DNA of 64,000 bases from Cliona cf. orientalis (lineage: Eukaryota; Porifera; Demospongiae; Clionaida; Clionaidae). Where the stretch lies: positions 10,628,411 to 10,692,410 of the forward strand of contig OZ005690.1 in NCBI GenBank assembly GCA_963930775.1, read 5' to 3'. The notes beneath the pieces are model-generated. The model had not been told where the DNA came from and made no database searches. It saw only the letters and a list, made by a program, of their open reading frames with translations. This document shows, in pieces, positions 32,772 to 44,379 of the stretch. Numbering within the stretch: position 1 is the first letter of the stretch; each line of letters starts with the position of its first letter. Position numbers and translations under genes: made by a program.

Positions 32772-34017
32772 ATGTTTAAAACAATTATCACTTTATCAGT
32801 CCTGACCATCACAACTGTGATTCCGCTTGCTGAGCCAATGGACACTTCCAATACTACAACTATCATCCCTACTACTATGTCATTCATCCAAGATAGTCAG
32901 TGTCCATTGTTGTTCTACTATGACAGTGAAAATAATCGATGTGAATGCCTAAGTAGCACATTCACCATCTTGGAGGGTATAGTGTTGTGTGTTAGTGACA
33001 ATAGAGGTCAGCTCAGCTTCAATTTCTGTATGACATATGACGAGGAGACTAACACAGTATCTGCCAGTTTCTGTACACACTTTGCACTCGATGGTCACAA
33101 TATATTATATCCGAACCAGGCTTTATAAGCCTTCCTGAAAATGTCTCCGAACTTAATGACTACATGTGTGGACATTTTTGTAGAGAAATTCTACAGTTGC
33201 TACCGTGATGGACTTGGTGGGGGGAGGGACATGAGGAGCTTAGCTTCACTATACTTTTGCATTATTCTTTTTGGTTTCTTTCTCTGGTCAGTAGAACCGA
33301 ACTTCTTCCTCGTTGCTATATTCTTTGGCGGATGCAGTCTCTTTATTGCAAACATTCGTCCATATAAGAAGAAACACATGTCCATAATTGATTCACTAAT
33401 CCTCGCCAATATGGCACTGCTATCTGCTGCCTTAGATAGAAATGGATATGCTTCACGTTTCTTTCAACTCATCACTGGAGTATCAGTTCTACTCCCAGCA
33501 CTTGGATTGCTCGGTTTTGTCGTGTAGCTATAAGCTATTTAAATTTCTGTGGTCAGTAGAACCAAACTTGTTCTTTATTGCTATATTCTTTGTCGGATGC
33601 AGTCTCTTTATTGCAAACACTCATTAATATAAGAAAAAATACATGTCCATAATCGATTCACTAATCCTAACCAATATGGCACTGCTATCTGCTGCCTTAG
33701 ATAGAAATGTAGATGGTTCACGTTTCTTTCAAGTCATCATCGGAGCATCAGTTCTACTCCCAGCACTTGGATTGCTCGGTTTTGTCGTATATAAGCTATT
33801 TAAAAAGCCACTCAAAAGAGTGTTTGTCAAGATAAAAGAAAAGTTGCCCCAAGTTAAATTACGGTGGTGTTGCAGTGGACGTAAGGATGACAGAGTGAGA
33901 GATGATCAAGAGGAGCAAAGAAATCCTGTTAATGGCCATGATGACGATATTCAGTTTCCTGATCGAATTGTGCACCCTGAAGCATACACACTGGAAGAGG
34001 ATCAAACACTGGCCTAG
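32772..34017 (+). pseudogene. Subfamily B gene, collapsed and chimeric
   Basis: The N-terminal part is normal from ATG 32772 to DGHNI, where a 5-bp insertion near 33105 breaks the frame. After the ...ATGTGTGGAC codons (about 33173) the sequence jumps to ATTTTTGTAGAGAAATTC, so roughly 290 codons with most membrane segments are deleted. The last block (WSVEPN... to LLGFVV) occurs twice in tandem: 33287-33535 and 33541-33795. The second copy is closer to the 26044 gene at several bases and carries a TAA (CAT-TAA-TAT) where the other genes have CCATATAAG. The tail LPDRIVHPEAYTLEEDQTLA is kept (here FPDRI). No functional product is expected. Confidence 0.9.
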
Positions 34018-34376
34018 AATGATACTTTACCAGAATTCTTTTAAATGAATGTAGCTATAGACTAAGGCATCCCTCACTGACAGCATAGTATATTGTTGTG
34101 TGTAGCTTTAATTGAGTCTTGAGTCTCATTACTACGTTAACACTTGCAGCACTGGGTTAACGAACGACTGTGTCAGGGTATACATGTACAAAAAAGGTCA
34201 CAATTTTACTACACATAAAATTACTAAAGGAAATACTTACAAAAAGGGAAAGAATGGAATTTATCATTGTGTTAAAGCCGTGCATGTATGAGGTGAATAT
34301 TATATCAGTGAAAGTATACTACTATAACATTATAGATCATAGAAGAGATATTTATACCCTGAGTGGTACATATTGC
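34018..34376. other. Spacer between convergent pseudogenes
   Basis: Same cassette spacer as 27892-28296, with small indels. Confidence 0.55.
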
Positions 34377-36147
34377 TTATCTGTATGTGTATAATTGAGG
34401 CCGTACAATGCGATCAGGCAGCTGGTCATTAAATTCATTTCCCTGTTCCACATTTCCAGCTTGAGCTCCACCATTTCCTCGCCTGTTGATGCAAATTGGC
34501 AAAATCTTCGATTTAAGTCGTGGTAACTTCTGCTTTAATAAGAGAATTGCTTTTTTCAGAGGCTTTTTAAATATCACTCGATAGACGACGTAGCTGTATA
34601 ATCCCAGTGCAGGGATTATGGTAGATATCACTGAAATGTATCTAAAGAACAGTAAAGCATGAATGTTTTTGTCTAATGCAGTATATAGAAACGCCATATT
34701 GGCTAAAATTAAGGTGTCAATCACTGACATATATTTCTTCTTGTATGGTTGAACGATTGCTACGAAGACACTACATCCACCGAACAGTGTGCCATTCAGA
34801 AAAAAACTGAGTCGACCCGATCGACCACAGACCATAGCTAAGAAGGATAACGAAAAAGTAGAAAGAAGCCAAGCTTCTCATGTCCCTTCCACCTTTGAGG
34901 CCGTCCCGGTAGCATCCGTAAAATTTATCAGCAAAAATATTCAAAGGGCCTTTGTATCGCACCGGAAGGCACTTAAGCAGAAGAGCTCTAAAGCGCTGAA
35001 TTGGGTAGAGAGCAAGAAACAATATGGGTGGCAAAATAGCAAAAAGATAGATAAATGCTGAGATAACGACGAAAGGTAAGTTTTCTACACTTATGAAGCT
35101 GATGCTAGCATCTAATAAGGAGTGAAAAGCGAGACATGCATCATCGGTTGGGGGCAGTCCATTGGCGTTGACCACTGAAAGGTGGTATACTCTTAATGGA
35201 TCCAATGGTAATATCAGCACCAGAGTTATCTTGGAAAAAGCAAGGAGAAAGAAAGTAGCAAAGGTATCTATCACGGTCCTTCCTGAAGTCCACGTGATAT
35301 TGAAGCGCTTGAAGATCACTCTCTCAAGCAATTGCCATGGCTGTGTTACTATCTTGAAGTTTCGTGAATGCAACTTGATGCACAACTAGGTAATTCTGAT
35401 CAGTACGAATGGGAAAACGGCAGAGACAGTCTGCAGATAGATAACGTAAATAATCTTCAAATTTGGTGCAACACAAAATGGAGGGACGATAAAACGAAAG
35501 AAATCCAAAGTCCAAATGCTGTAAATAATTGCAATAATTTTCTGTTCAACTTGAAGCTCGTCAAAATTTATAAAGTTGAGGCGGATAAAAAGAAGAATGA
35601 AGTTACTATAGAGGATGAAAATGATCATTGGAGCTGAGGTCAAGTTGATTTGGAAGAGGAGTAAAGTAAGGTAAAAGACTGTAACTGGTACTAGCTCTAG
35701 CAGCAGATAAAGAGGCACACCATACCAAGCATTTGAACAGTCGGAACACCTGAATTTTGTTGAAGTGACAGAAGGTCCATATCCATCAATACACTCATTG
35801 CATACTAAGCCCTTTCGATTCATTGGGCCACACATGTAGTCGTTTAGCTCGGAGATATTATCTGGAAGACTGATGTAGCCTGGTTTGCTGATGTTGTAAT
35901 GACTGAGGTCAAAGTACGGACAGAAACCGATAGATATGGTCGAGTTGTTGTCGTATGTCATACACAAGTTGTAGCCGAGTTCAGCTCTCTCGTTAATACA
36001 TACTATTGGGTTACCAGCACATGGCTTAATTCTCGTGGCATTTTCTTGAATTGGTGCTGAAGCTTGACACAAGCTGTTGATCGACTGTGCGCAACAAATT
36101 TTTATGATTATCGTCAGGATTGACCAAGTAGTGATTGCTTTTATCAT
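34377..36147 (-). pseudogene. Subfamily B' membrane protein, one nonsense codon and one frameshift
   Basis: Open from ATG 36147 (MIKAITTWSILTIIIKICCAQ) to 35386, where the Trp codon of the ITWLCIKLHS segment has become TAG. Reading stays in frame and open to about 34800, where an extra T in a T run (before LNGTLFGGC) shifts the frame. The C-terminal part is then open to 34377 and ends LPDRIVRPQLYTYR. It is otherwise very close to the intact B' gene at 56974-58755. Confidence 0.85.
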
Positions 36148-37321
36148 CTTTTCTAGGCTTGTGATGGTAGATATTATACAACTATGATAATAGATGACTC
36201 TTAACTAATTTTATATAGCGTAGGCTATATGAGATGACTATACAGTATGATGATTCACCATCAACCATAAATGGCTGTAATTATTATAGGTCTCGATGAT
36301 GTATGAGTTAGATGATCCAAGGTTACTTCCCCAATGCATGCATTCACACTATTATTATCCCAATATGGTAACTGTACTATCAATGACACGTACTGCACTC
36401 TAATAATATGGTAGCTATAGGTATACTTTCTATGACACTATGCATTGCACACTTAACATGGTACTACCTATGGCTTAGTGTGTAGATATGCAGGTGGGGA
36501 AGGACCTATGGAGAAGTTCGAATCTGAAATCATGCAGTTCTCTCACGTATACCACATCCCATGAGTTATTAATAAGTGGCTATCTGAGGCTGTCAGCCGT
36601 GGGACAATGAAATTCAATGCATGACATTGTGATTGACATGCAGTGTATGCATTGGGGTGTACTAGAGTATTATACTGGTATTATTATAACAATTAATAGC
36701 TATTGTTAGTGTGGTATATAGGCCACAACCAAGTACTATATAAGGGTATGCACAGCTGACTCCTGATGCTGCCATTATTGTTATAAGGATGACTGATCAC
36801 GCCGCACTCAGTAGCTACACTCCGTAAAAAATTAATAGGGATTTCCCTGGAATAATTCAATGAGGTAAAGGTACTCTTAATCTGGTCTTATTAGTGCTAG
36901 TATGTGATTAATGATGCAATGTGTGGCTAGCCGCTTAATGGTACTATGGTAAAGATCATCAGTCCTAAATGTGACATAGATTAGAGTGTGTACCACCACC
37001 CTTAGGTTGCCCTTAGGTTGGTAAGGATATTCTACAATTATGAGACTACAGGATGTTGTGACAGACTCGATAGTTATGACAGTCAGACAATACATAAATA
37101 CTAGGACCTCGTAAAATATTTTGTTCCTGCTTAATATTCCTCATACTAGCTACTACCGCCTTGCTTAATCTGATAAAGGAATAGCTTAAAGTCAACTCCC
37201 AGTTTTTCAATAAGGTAGCAGAGGATGAGATAATAATATAATTATGAAATCCTGTTTAAAATGTATTGCATGTAAACAATAATTTATTTAATTATTTATT
37301 TATAGACGTTTTACTATATTA
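36148..37321. repeat. B' upstream flank, repeated copy
   Basis: Paralogous to 30077-31309. It ends at 37321 where the first satellite array begins. No gene. Confidence 0.65.
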
Positions 37322-38437
37322 TATGAACCCTTGACCATCTCCCCAGTAGCTGCACAGTGAAAATGGTGCATGTGGTAAAAGGTCGTCAATAGAATGCGTA
37401 CACATCGATCGATGCTGGCCCCAGAAATCATGGAGATGGCGTCTAAGATCGACTCTCAACCTTGATAGCGACAAATTTCGATGCTTCAATCACAGAGACG
37501 AACTCGACAACACAGTATTCCTTCCGAAGTTCAGGTTGGTCACGTTGCTACAGTCGCGCGCAGGCCAGCCCCTTGTGGCAGTGATGCGTGCTATATATAG
37601 CGCAAGGCTAGCTTTATTTATCCATGGCATTACGTAAGCCAAGAAAACACGTGAAGTTCAACCAACAGTACTTCTCGGAGAAAGTAGCGCTCAGCTTGTA
37701 ATCTATTCGCTGGATACACGCGTAAGATACTCTACATATTTACTGATTTTCAAATCACAGAAAAGCTCCAGCGAGGCCCTGAATTTTCTCATAATTACCT
37801 CATAGATTACACCATAGGTTTCATCATAATTACACTATAATTACCTCATAACCACAGAAAAGTAAATTGCTACTGGGGAGATAATGAACACTTGACCATA
37901 TCCCCAGTAGCCGCATAGTTTAATGGTGCATGTGGTAAAAGGTCGTCAATAGAATGCGTACACATCGATCGACGCTGGCCCCAGAAATCATGGAGTGGCG
38001 TCTAAGATCGACTCTCAACCTTGATAGCGACAATTTTCGATGCTTCAATCACAGATATGAACTCGACAGCACAGTATTCCTTCTGAACTTCAGGTTGGTC
38101 GCGCTGCTGCGGTTTCGCGCGGGCCAGCCCCTTGTGACGATGCGTGCTATATATAGCGCAAGGCTAGCTATATTTATCCACGGCATTACGTAAGCCAAAA
38201 AAACACGTGAAGTTCAACCAACAGCAGAGAAAGTAGCGCTCGGCTTGTAATCTATTCGCTGGATACACGCGTAAGATACTCTACATATTTACTGATTTTC
38301 AAGTCTCAGAAAGGCTCCAGCGAGGCCCTGAATTTTCTCATAATTACCTCATAGATTACACCATAGGTTTCATCATAATTACACCATAATTACCTCATAA
38401 CCACAGAAAAGTAAATTGCTACTGGGGATATAATGAA
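37322..38437. repeat. Two tandem units of about 557 bp, each bounded by an inverted repeat
   Basis: Units 37322-37881 and 37882-38437 are near-identical. Each starts ATGAACNCTTGACCATNTCC and has TCCCCAGTAGC near its start and GCTACTGGGGA near its end, so each unit carries short inverted termini. The tail of each unit is rich in TTTCATCATAATTACCTCAT-like words, shared with the next array. No supported gene. Confidence 0.85.
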
Positions 38438-41400
38438 CAACTTGGGAACTACGTCCAGAGTCCCTCATGAATAAGCCGCCATAAATTCGAACTAGGACAC
38501 ATTGACAAACCGCGCATGCTCCGTATACGAGTACAATATTGGGGCGCGCGGCTTGAGCCGGTTGACCTTCACGTGCCACGTGCTCGACTGAATAGGGAAA
38601 TCCCCCTGCCCTGAAAGCGAGCTCGCTAGAGAAAGCGAACTGAGAGAAACGCCATAAGGATATCGTCGGATAGTCCACGATGTCTTCTACGCTAGGCTCG
38701 AATTCTGGGCCCCAACAAGCTTTCATGCGTGCTAAACATTTTGAAACAGTCTTAACCGCATTTTCGTCATATTTTACATCATATTTTACATCACAATTAC
38801 CTCATCGGTCGGCCGAATAGTTTTTTTCTAATTGGGACTCTGGACGTAATGAAAAACTTAGAGACTACGTCCAGAGTCCCTCATGAATACGCCGCCACAA
38901 ATTCGAACTAGGACACATTGACAAACTGCGCATGCTCCGTATACGCGTACAATATTGGGGCGCGTGGCTTGAGCCGGTTGACCTTCACCTGCCACGTGCT
39001 CGACTGAATAGGGAAATCCCCCCGAGTGCGAGCTCGCCAAAGAAAGCGAACCGAGAAAATCGCCATATCTCATCGATAGTCCACGATGTCTTCTACGCTA
39101 GGTTCGAATTCTGGGTCCCAACAACCTTTCATGCGCGCTAAACATTTTGAAACAGTTTCACAGGAATTACATCATAAGTTTCATCATAGGTTTCATCATC
39201 ATTTCATCATAATTTCATCATAGCGAGAGCCGAATTCTTTGTTTCTAATTGGGACTCTGGACGTAATGAATAAATTGGAGACTACGTCCAGAGTCCCTCA
39301 TGAAAAGTACCACATCGCGCTACTGTACCCGCCATAATTCGAACCAGGACAAGTCGACAGACTGCGCATGCTCCGTATGCGCGTATATTGAGGCGCGCGG
39401 CTTGAGCCGGTTGACCCGGACGTGACCTCCACTTGCCATGTGCCTAGACTGAATAGGGAAATCCCCCGAGTGCGTGCTCGCCAAAGAAAGCGAACTGGGA
39501 GAATCGCCATATCTAATCGATAGTCCACTATCTCTTCTACGCTAGGTTCGAATTCTGGGCCCCAACAAGCTTTCATGCGTGCTAAACATTTTGAAACAGT
39601 CTTAACCGCATTTTCGTCATATTTTACATCACAATTACCTCATCGGTCGGCCGAAGCGTTTTTCTAATTGGGACTCTGGACGTAATGAACAACTTAGAGA
39701 CTACGTCCAGAGTCCCTCATGAATACGCCGCCATAAATTCGAACTAGGGCACATCGACAAACTGCGCATGCTCCGTATACGCGTACAATATTGGGGCGCG
39801 CGGCTTGAGCCGGTTGACCTTCACCTGCCACGTGCTCGATTGAATAGGGAAATCCCCCTGCCCTGAAAGCGAGCTCGCTAGAGAAAGCGAACTGAGAGAA
39901 ACGCCATAAGGATATCATCGGATAGTCCACGATGTCTTCTACGCTAGGTTCGAATTCTGGGTCCCAACAATCTTTCATGAGCGCTAAACATTTTGAAAGC
40001 AATTTCATCATCAATTACTCATCATTACTCATCATTACTCATAATTACCTCATCGCGAGGCCGAATTGTTTTTTGTGAATTGGGACTCTGGACGTAATGA
40101 ACAACTTGGAGACTACGTCCAGAGTCCCTCATGAAAAGTACTACATCGCGCTACTGTACCCACCATAATTCGAACCAGGACAGGTCGACAGACTGCGCAT
40201 GCTCCGTATGCGCGTATATTGAGGCGCGCGGCTTGAGCCGGTTGACCCGGACGTGACCTCCACTTGCCATGTGCCTAGACTGAATAGGGAAATCCCCCGA
40301 GTGCGTGCTCGCCAAAGAAAGCAAACTGGGAGAATCGCCATATCTAATCGATAGTCCACTATCTCTTCTACGCTAGGTTCGAATTCTGGGCCCCAACAAG
40401 CTTTCATGCGTGCTAAACATTTTGAAACAGTCTTAACCGCATTTTCGTCATATTTTACATCACAATTACCTCATCGGTCGGCCGAAGCGTTTTTCTAATT
40501 GGGACTCTGGACGTAATGAACAACTTAGAGACTACGTCCAGAGTCCCTCATGAATACGCCGCCATAAATTCGAACTAGGGCACATCGACAAACTGCGCAT
40601 GCTCCGTATACGCGTACAATATTGGGGCGCGCGGCTTGAGCCGGTTGACCTTCACCTGCCACGTGCTCGATTGAATAGGGAAATCCCCCTGCCCTGAAAG
40701 CGAGCTCGCTAGAGAAAGCGAACTGAGAGAAACGCCATAAGGATATCATCGGATAGTCCACGATGTCTTCTACGCTAGGTTCGAATTCTGGGTCCCAACA
40801 ATCTTTCATGAGCGCTAAACATTTTGAAAGCAATTTCATCATCAATTACTCATCATTACTCATCATTACTCATAATTACCTCATCGCGAGGCCGAATTGT
40901 TTTTTGTGAATTGGGACTCTGGACGTAATGAACAACTTGGAGACTACGTCCAGAGTCCCTCATGAAAAGTACTACATCGCGCTACTGTACCCACCATAAT
41001 TCGAACCAGGACAGGTCGACAGACTGCGCATGCTCCGTATGCGCGTATATTGAGGCGCGCGGCTTGAGCCGGTTGACCCGGACGTGACCTCCACTTGCCA
41101 TGTGCCTAGACTGAATAGGGAAATCCCCCCGAGTGCGTGCTCGCCAAAGAAAGCGAACTGGGAGAATCGCCATATCTCATCGATAGTCCACGATCTCTTC
41201 TACGCTAGGTTCGAATTCTGGGTCCCAACACCCTGTCATGTGCGCTAAACATTTTGAAGCAGTTTTCACCCCAATTTCATCATAATTTCATCATAGGTTT
41301 CATCATAATTACCTCATCGCGAGGCCGAATTGTTTTTTGCGAATTGGGACTCTGGACGTAATGAACAACTTAGAGACTACGTCCAGAGTCCCTCACGAAT

Positions 41401-42668
41401 ACGCCGCCATAAATTCGAACTAGGACACATCGACAAACTGCGCATGCTCCGTATACGCGTACAATATTGGGGCGCGCGGCTTGATCATGAGCCGGCCGGT
41501 TGACCTTCACCTGCCATGTGCTCGACTGAATAGGGAAATCCCCCTGCCCTGAAAGCGAGCTCGCTAGAGAAAGCGAACTGAGAGAAACGCCAAAAGGATA
41601 TCATCGGATAGTCCACGATCTCTTCTATGCTAGGTTCGAATTCTGGGTCCCAACAACCTTTCATGCGCGCTAAACATTTTGAAGCAGTATTCAGAGCAAT
41701 TACATCATAGGTTTCATCATCATTTCATCACAATTTCATCATAATTTCATCATAGCAAGAGCCGAATTCTTTGTTTCTAATTGGGACTCTGGACGTAATG
41801 AAAAACTTAGAGACTACGTCCAGAGTCCCTCACGAATACGCCGCCATAAATTCGAACTAGGACACACTGACAAACTGCGCATGCTCCGTATACGCATACA
41901 ATATTGGGGCGCGCGGCTTGAGCCGGTTGACCCGGACGTGACCTCCACCTGCCATGTGCTAGACTGAATAGGGAAATCCCCCCGAGTGCGTGCTCGCCAA
42001 AGAAAGCGAACTGAGAGAATCGCCATATCTCATCGATAGTCCACGATCTCTTCTACGCTAGGTTCGAATTCTGGGTCCCAACACCCTCTCATGTGAGCTA
42101 AACATTTTGAAGCAGTTTTCACCCAATTTCATCATAGGTTTCATCATCATTTCATCATAGATTTCATCATCATTTGTCATAATTACCTCATCGCGAGGCC
42201 GAATAGCGATTTGTTGATTGGGACTCTGGACGTAATGAACAACTCAGAGACTACGTCCAGAGTCCCTCATGGATACGCCGCCATAAATTCGAACTGGGAC
42301 ACATCGACAAACTGCGCATGCTCCGTATACGCGTACAATATTGGGGCGCGCGGCTTGAGCCGGTTGACCTTCACCTGCCATGTGCTCGACTGAATAGGGA
42401 AATCCCCCTGAGTGCGAGCTCGCCAAAGAAAGCGAACCGAGAAAATCGCCATATCTCATCGATAGTCCACGATGTCTTCTACGCTAGGTTTGAATTCTGG
42501 GTCCCAACACCCTGTCATGTGAGCTAAACTTTTTGAAACAGTTTCACAGCAATTACATCATAGGTTTCATCATAAATTTCATCATAGATTTCATCATCAT
42601 TTCATCATAATTTCATCATAGCGAGAGCCGAATTCTTAGTTTCTATAATTGGGACTCTGGACGTAATG
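38438..42668. repeat. Satellite of ten units, about 412-437 bp each, with inverted termini and a higher-order repeat
   Basis: Units begin with ACTACGTCCAGAGTCCCTCA at about 38446, 38863, 39280, 39699, 40111, 40530, 40942, 41375, 41812 and 42249 and end TGGGACTCTGGACGTAATGA, so every unit has an inverted CGTCCAGAGTCCC end. Two sequence types are distinguishable (GTACAATATTGGGGCGCGC versus GCGTATATTGAGGCGCGC). The pair 39280-40110 is repeated at 40111-40941 almost unchanged, a higher-order period of 831 bp. GC content is well above the flanks, and NRF1-like TGCGCATGCTC is present in each unit. Confidence 0.9.
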
Positions 42669-42671
42669 TAA

Positions 42672-42858
42672 AACAATAGGTAAAACAATGTTAACCCGGC
42701 CTGGAGCGGCCCGCCAACATAGAAGCGGTGATAGGGCAGGACGCATGCGCAGTTTGTGGGGCATACTGGTAGTACGTGATCGCTTTTAGCTGCCACGCTG
42801 GATTGTTGGCTGCCTGAATTGCCTATACAGAAGCAGCATTGGATTTCCAACTTCCCCT
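42672..42858. repeat. Dispersed repeat shared with 31310-31480
   Basis: See 31310-31480. This copy abuts the end of the satellite. Confidence 0.75.
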
Positions 42859-42883
42859 GATTATCAGGACTGAATATTACCAT

Positions 42884-43310
42884 AATTATATAATATTATT
42901 AGGAAAACGATGGTATTCTAGTTATAGGACACATAGTATTATAATATGTAGCTATGGTACGTTCTTGCTTGGCATAATATTATATTTCACGTTAAATCCT
43001 GGGTAAAATCCCTGTTCCACACTTGACTTCATATTTGCAAAAATAGGTATTATTACAACACAGTCACATGTACATGAAGTCAGACTTGATCTCATGTTTC
43101 AAATTAATGTGTACATTATTACTATAATATTATAGCTAGTATGCTAATCTTGTATGACTTCTCAACATATATGTTGGTACTAAAATTATATCATAAAGCC
43201 CTAGCTCTTAGACTGTAATAATAATAATATTATTATATAGTGTGTATATCCTCAGGACGATAAAAGAATTAACAATTAATAATAATATTATTATTGTAGC
43301 CTCAGTATAA
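42884..43310. repeat. Segmental copy of 25173-25600
   Basis: AGGAAAACGATGGTATTCTA through TGTAGCCTCAGTATAAT matches the flank upstream of the gene at 26044. It is the uninserted counterpart of 24528-25172. Confidence 0.75.
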
Positions 43311-43552
43311 TAATAATGAAGGGCTCAGAAGCAAAGTGGGCTAACCCCGAACTAAATGTGGGGAATTGTCCAAAAAGCTCAAAAAAGGAATAAAAACCAT
43401 AGATTGTAGCTACTCTACCAAGTTGCCAAAATTTTCAAAAAATTGAATTTTCTATAGCTCATGAAACACATTTTAAACATGTTTTCAAGATTCGGGGGGC
43501 TAAGTCAACATTTGTGGGTTAGCCCACTTTGCTTCTGAGCCCTTCATTATTA
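43311..43552. mobile_element. MITE with 37-bp perfect inverted termini
   Basis: TAATAATGAAGGGCTCAGAA (43311 onward, arms run to 43347) is exactly inverted at 43516-43552. About 240 bp long, no coding region. Other cassettes lack it: there CCTCAGTATAAT runs almost directly into TTGAGTATCAGTGG. Confidence 0.85.
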
Positions 43553-43554
43553 TT

Positions 43555-44346
43555 AACCCTCGGCGCATGCGCCGTAGGGTTACGGTAGTCGTTCTGTGTG
43601 TCTGTCTGTCTGTCTGTTATCACGCTAGCTGCTACATACCTCGTTTGCGAGTCCATTTTTCGGTGTTGCAAGGTTCCTTATGACGTTCCAAACGTATGAT
43701 TTGTGTGGATTTCGCCGAAAACGCTTCGTTCGCCAGTTTTGGCGTCATTTGCTGATTCCAAACTTCTTGGCTTTCCAGGCTACCGCTGGTATGCCTCTAC
43801 GTATAAATAGAACATTGTGTGTTATGCGCTATATACGGTACGTTTATAATTACTAATCCTTTAGTGCATGCGCAGTAGGATAATCGTTGACGCTGGCCTT
43901 TCTTCCGCTCGCTGGCGAACTTCGACTGAAGCCGACGACATGACAGTGGCCGCGTCCTTTGAACTCAAAGGGTATGTACGGTTAGCTATACTTATAGATC
44001 CAACAAGATGACTAGCTCATCACTGATTGGAGCACCATGGCAGCAGCTCACTGGGCATGACAGTCATTTGCTTGCATATTTAATGGTCATTGTCCTCAAG
44101 GAAGCTGACTTGATGCATGTAGGCACTGCCATGAGTGTGCAATTCGATACAACACATCAAAGTTGTTGCTGCTGTGAGCCATTAAACCTTGAACAACACA
44201 TTAGTCTCACCCCCCAGCCCTCATGCAGTTGGTCCTTTACCCTTTTCTATGTGCAACATTGAAACTGGACAAAGGGAAGCTACTAATAACATTTTATTGT
44301 CATCGCTTGCTTGTGCAGCTAATGCCATGCAACGCGCCGAGGGTTT
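43555..44346. mobile_element. Element with AACCCTCGGCGC inverted ends
   Basis: Starts AACCCTCGGCGCATGCGCCG, ends CAACGCGCCGAGGGTTT. It directly abuts the preceding MITE and is also absent from the paralogous site. An 84-codon open frame at 44008-44262 has no recognisable similarity. It is followed by CTCTAGAGAGCTCTAG, related to the CTAGAGCTCTNTAGAGCACA words at 56505 and 59455. Confidence 0.65.
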
Positions 44347-44379
44347 TGACAATGTGCTCTAGAGAGCTCTAGTTATTAT

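Noticed and set aside
37954..38193. 79-codon plus frame in the 557-bp tandem unit
   Set aside because: The other unit has the frame interrupted; no motif recognised.
38379..42459. Repeated minus-strand open frames of 60-106 codons in the satellite, as a gene array
   Set aside because: They follow the repeat period, shift frame between unit types, lack promoters and splice context, and only part of the frame is conserved.
38438..42668. Array read as CRISPR-like
   Set aside because: Units are over 400 bp, spacers are not unique, and the DNA is eukaryotic.
44008..44262. 84-codon open frame inside the AACCCTCGGCGC element
   Set aside because: No similarity recognised and not transposase-like.
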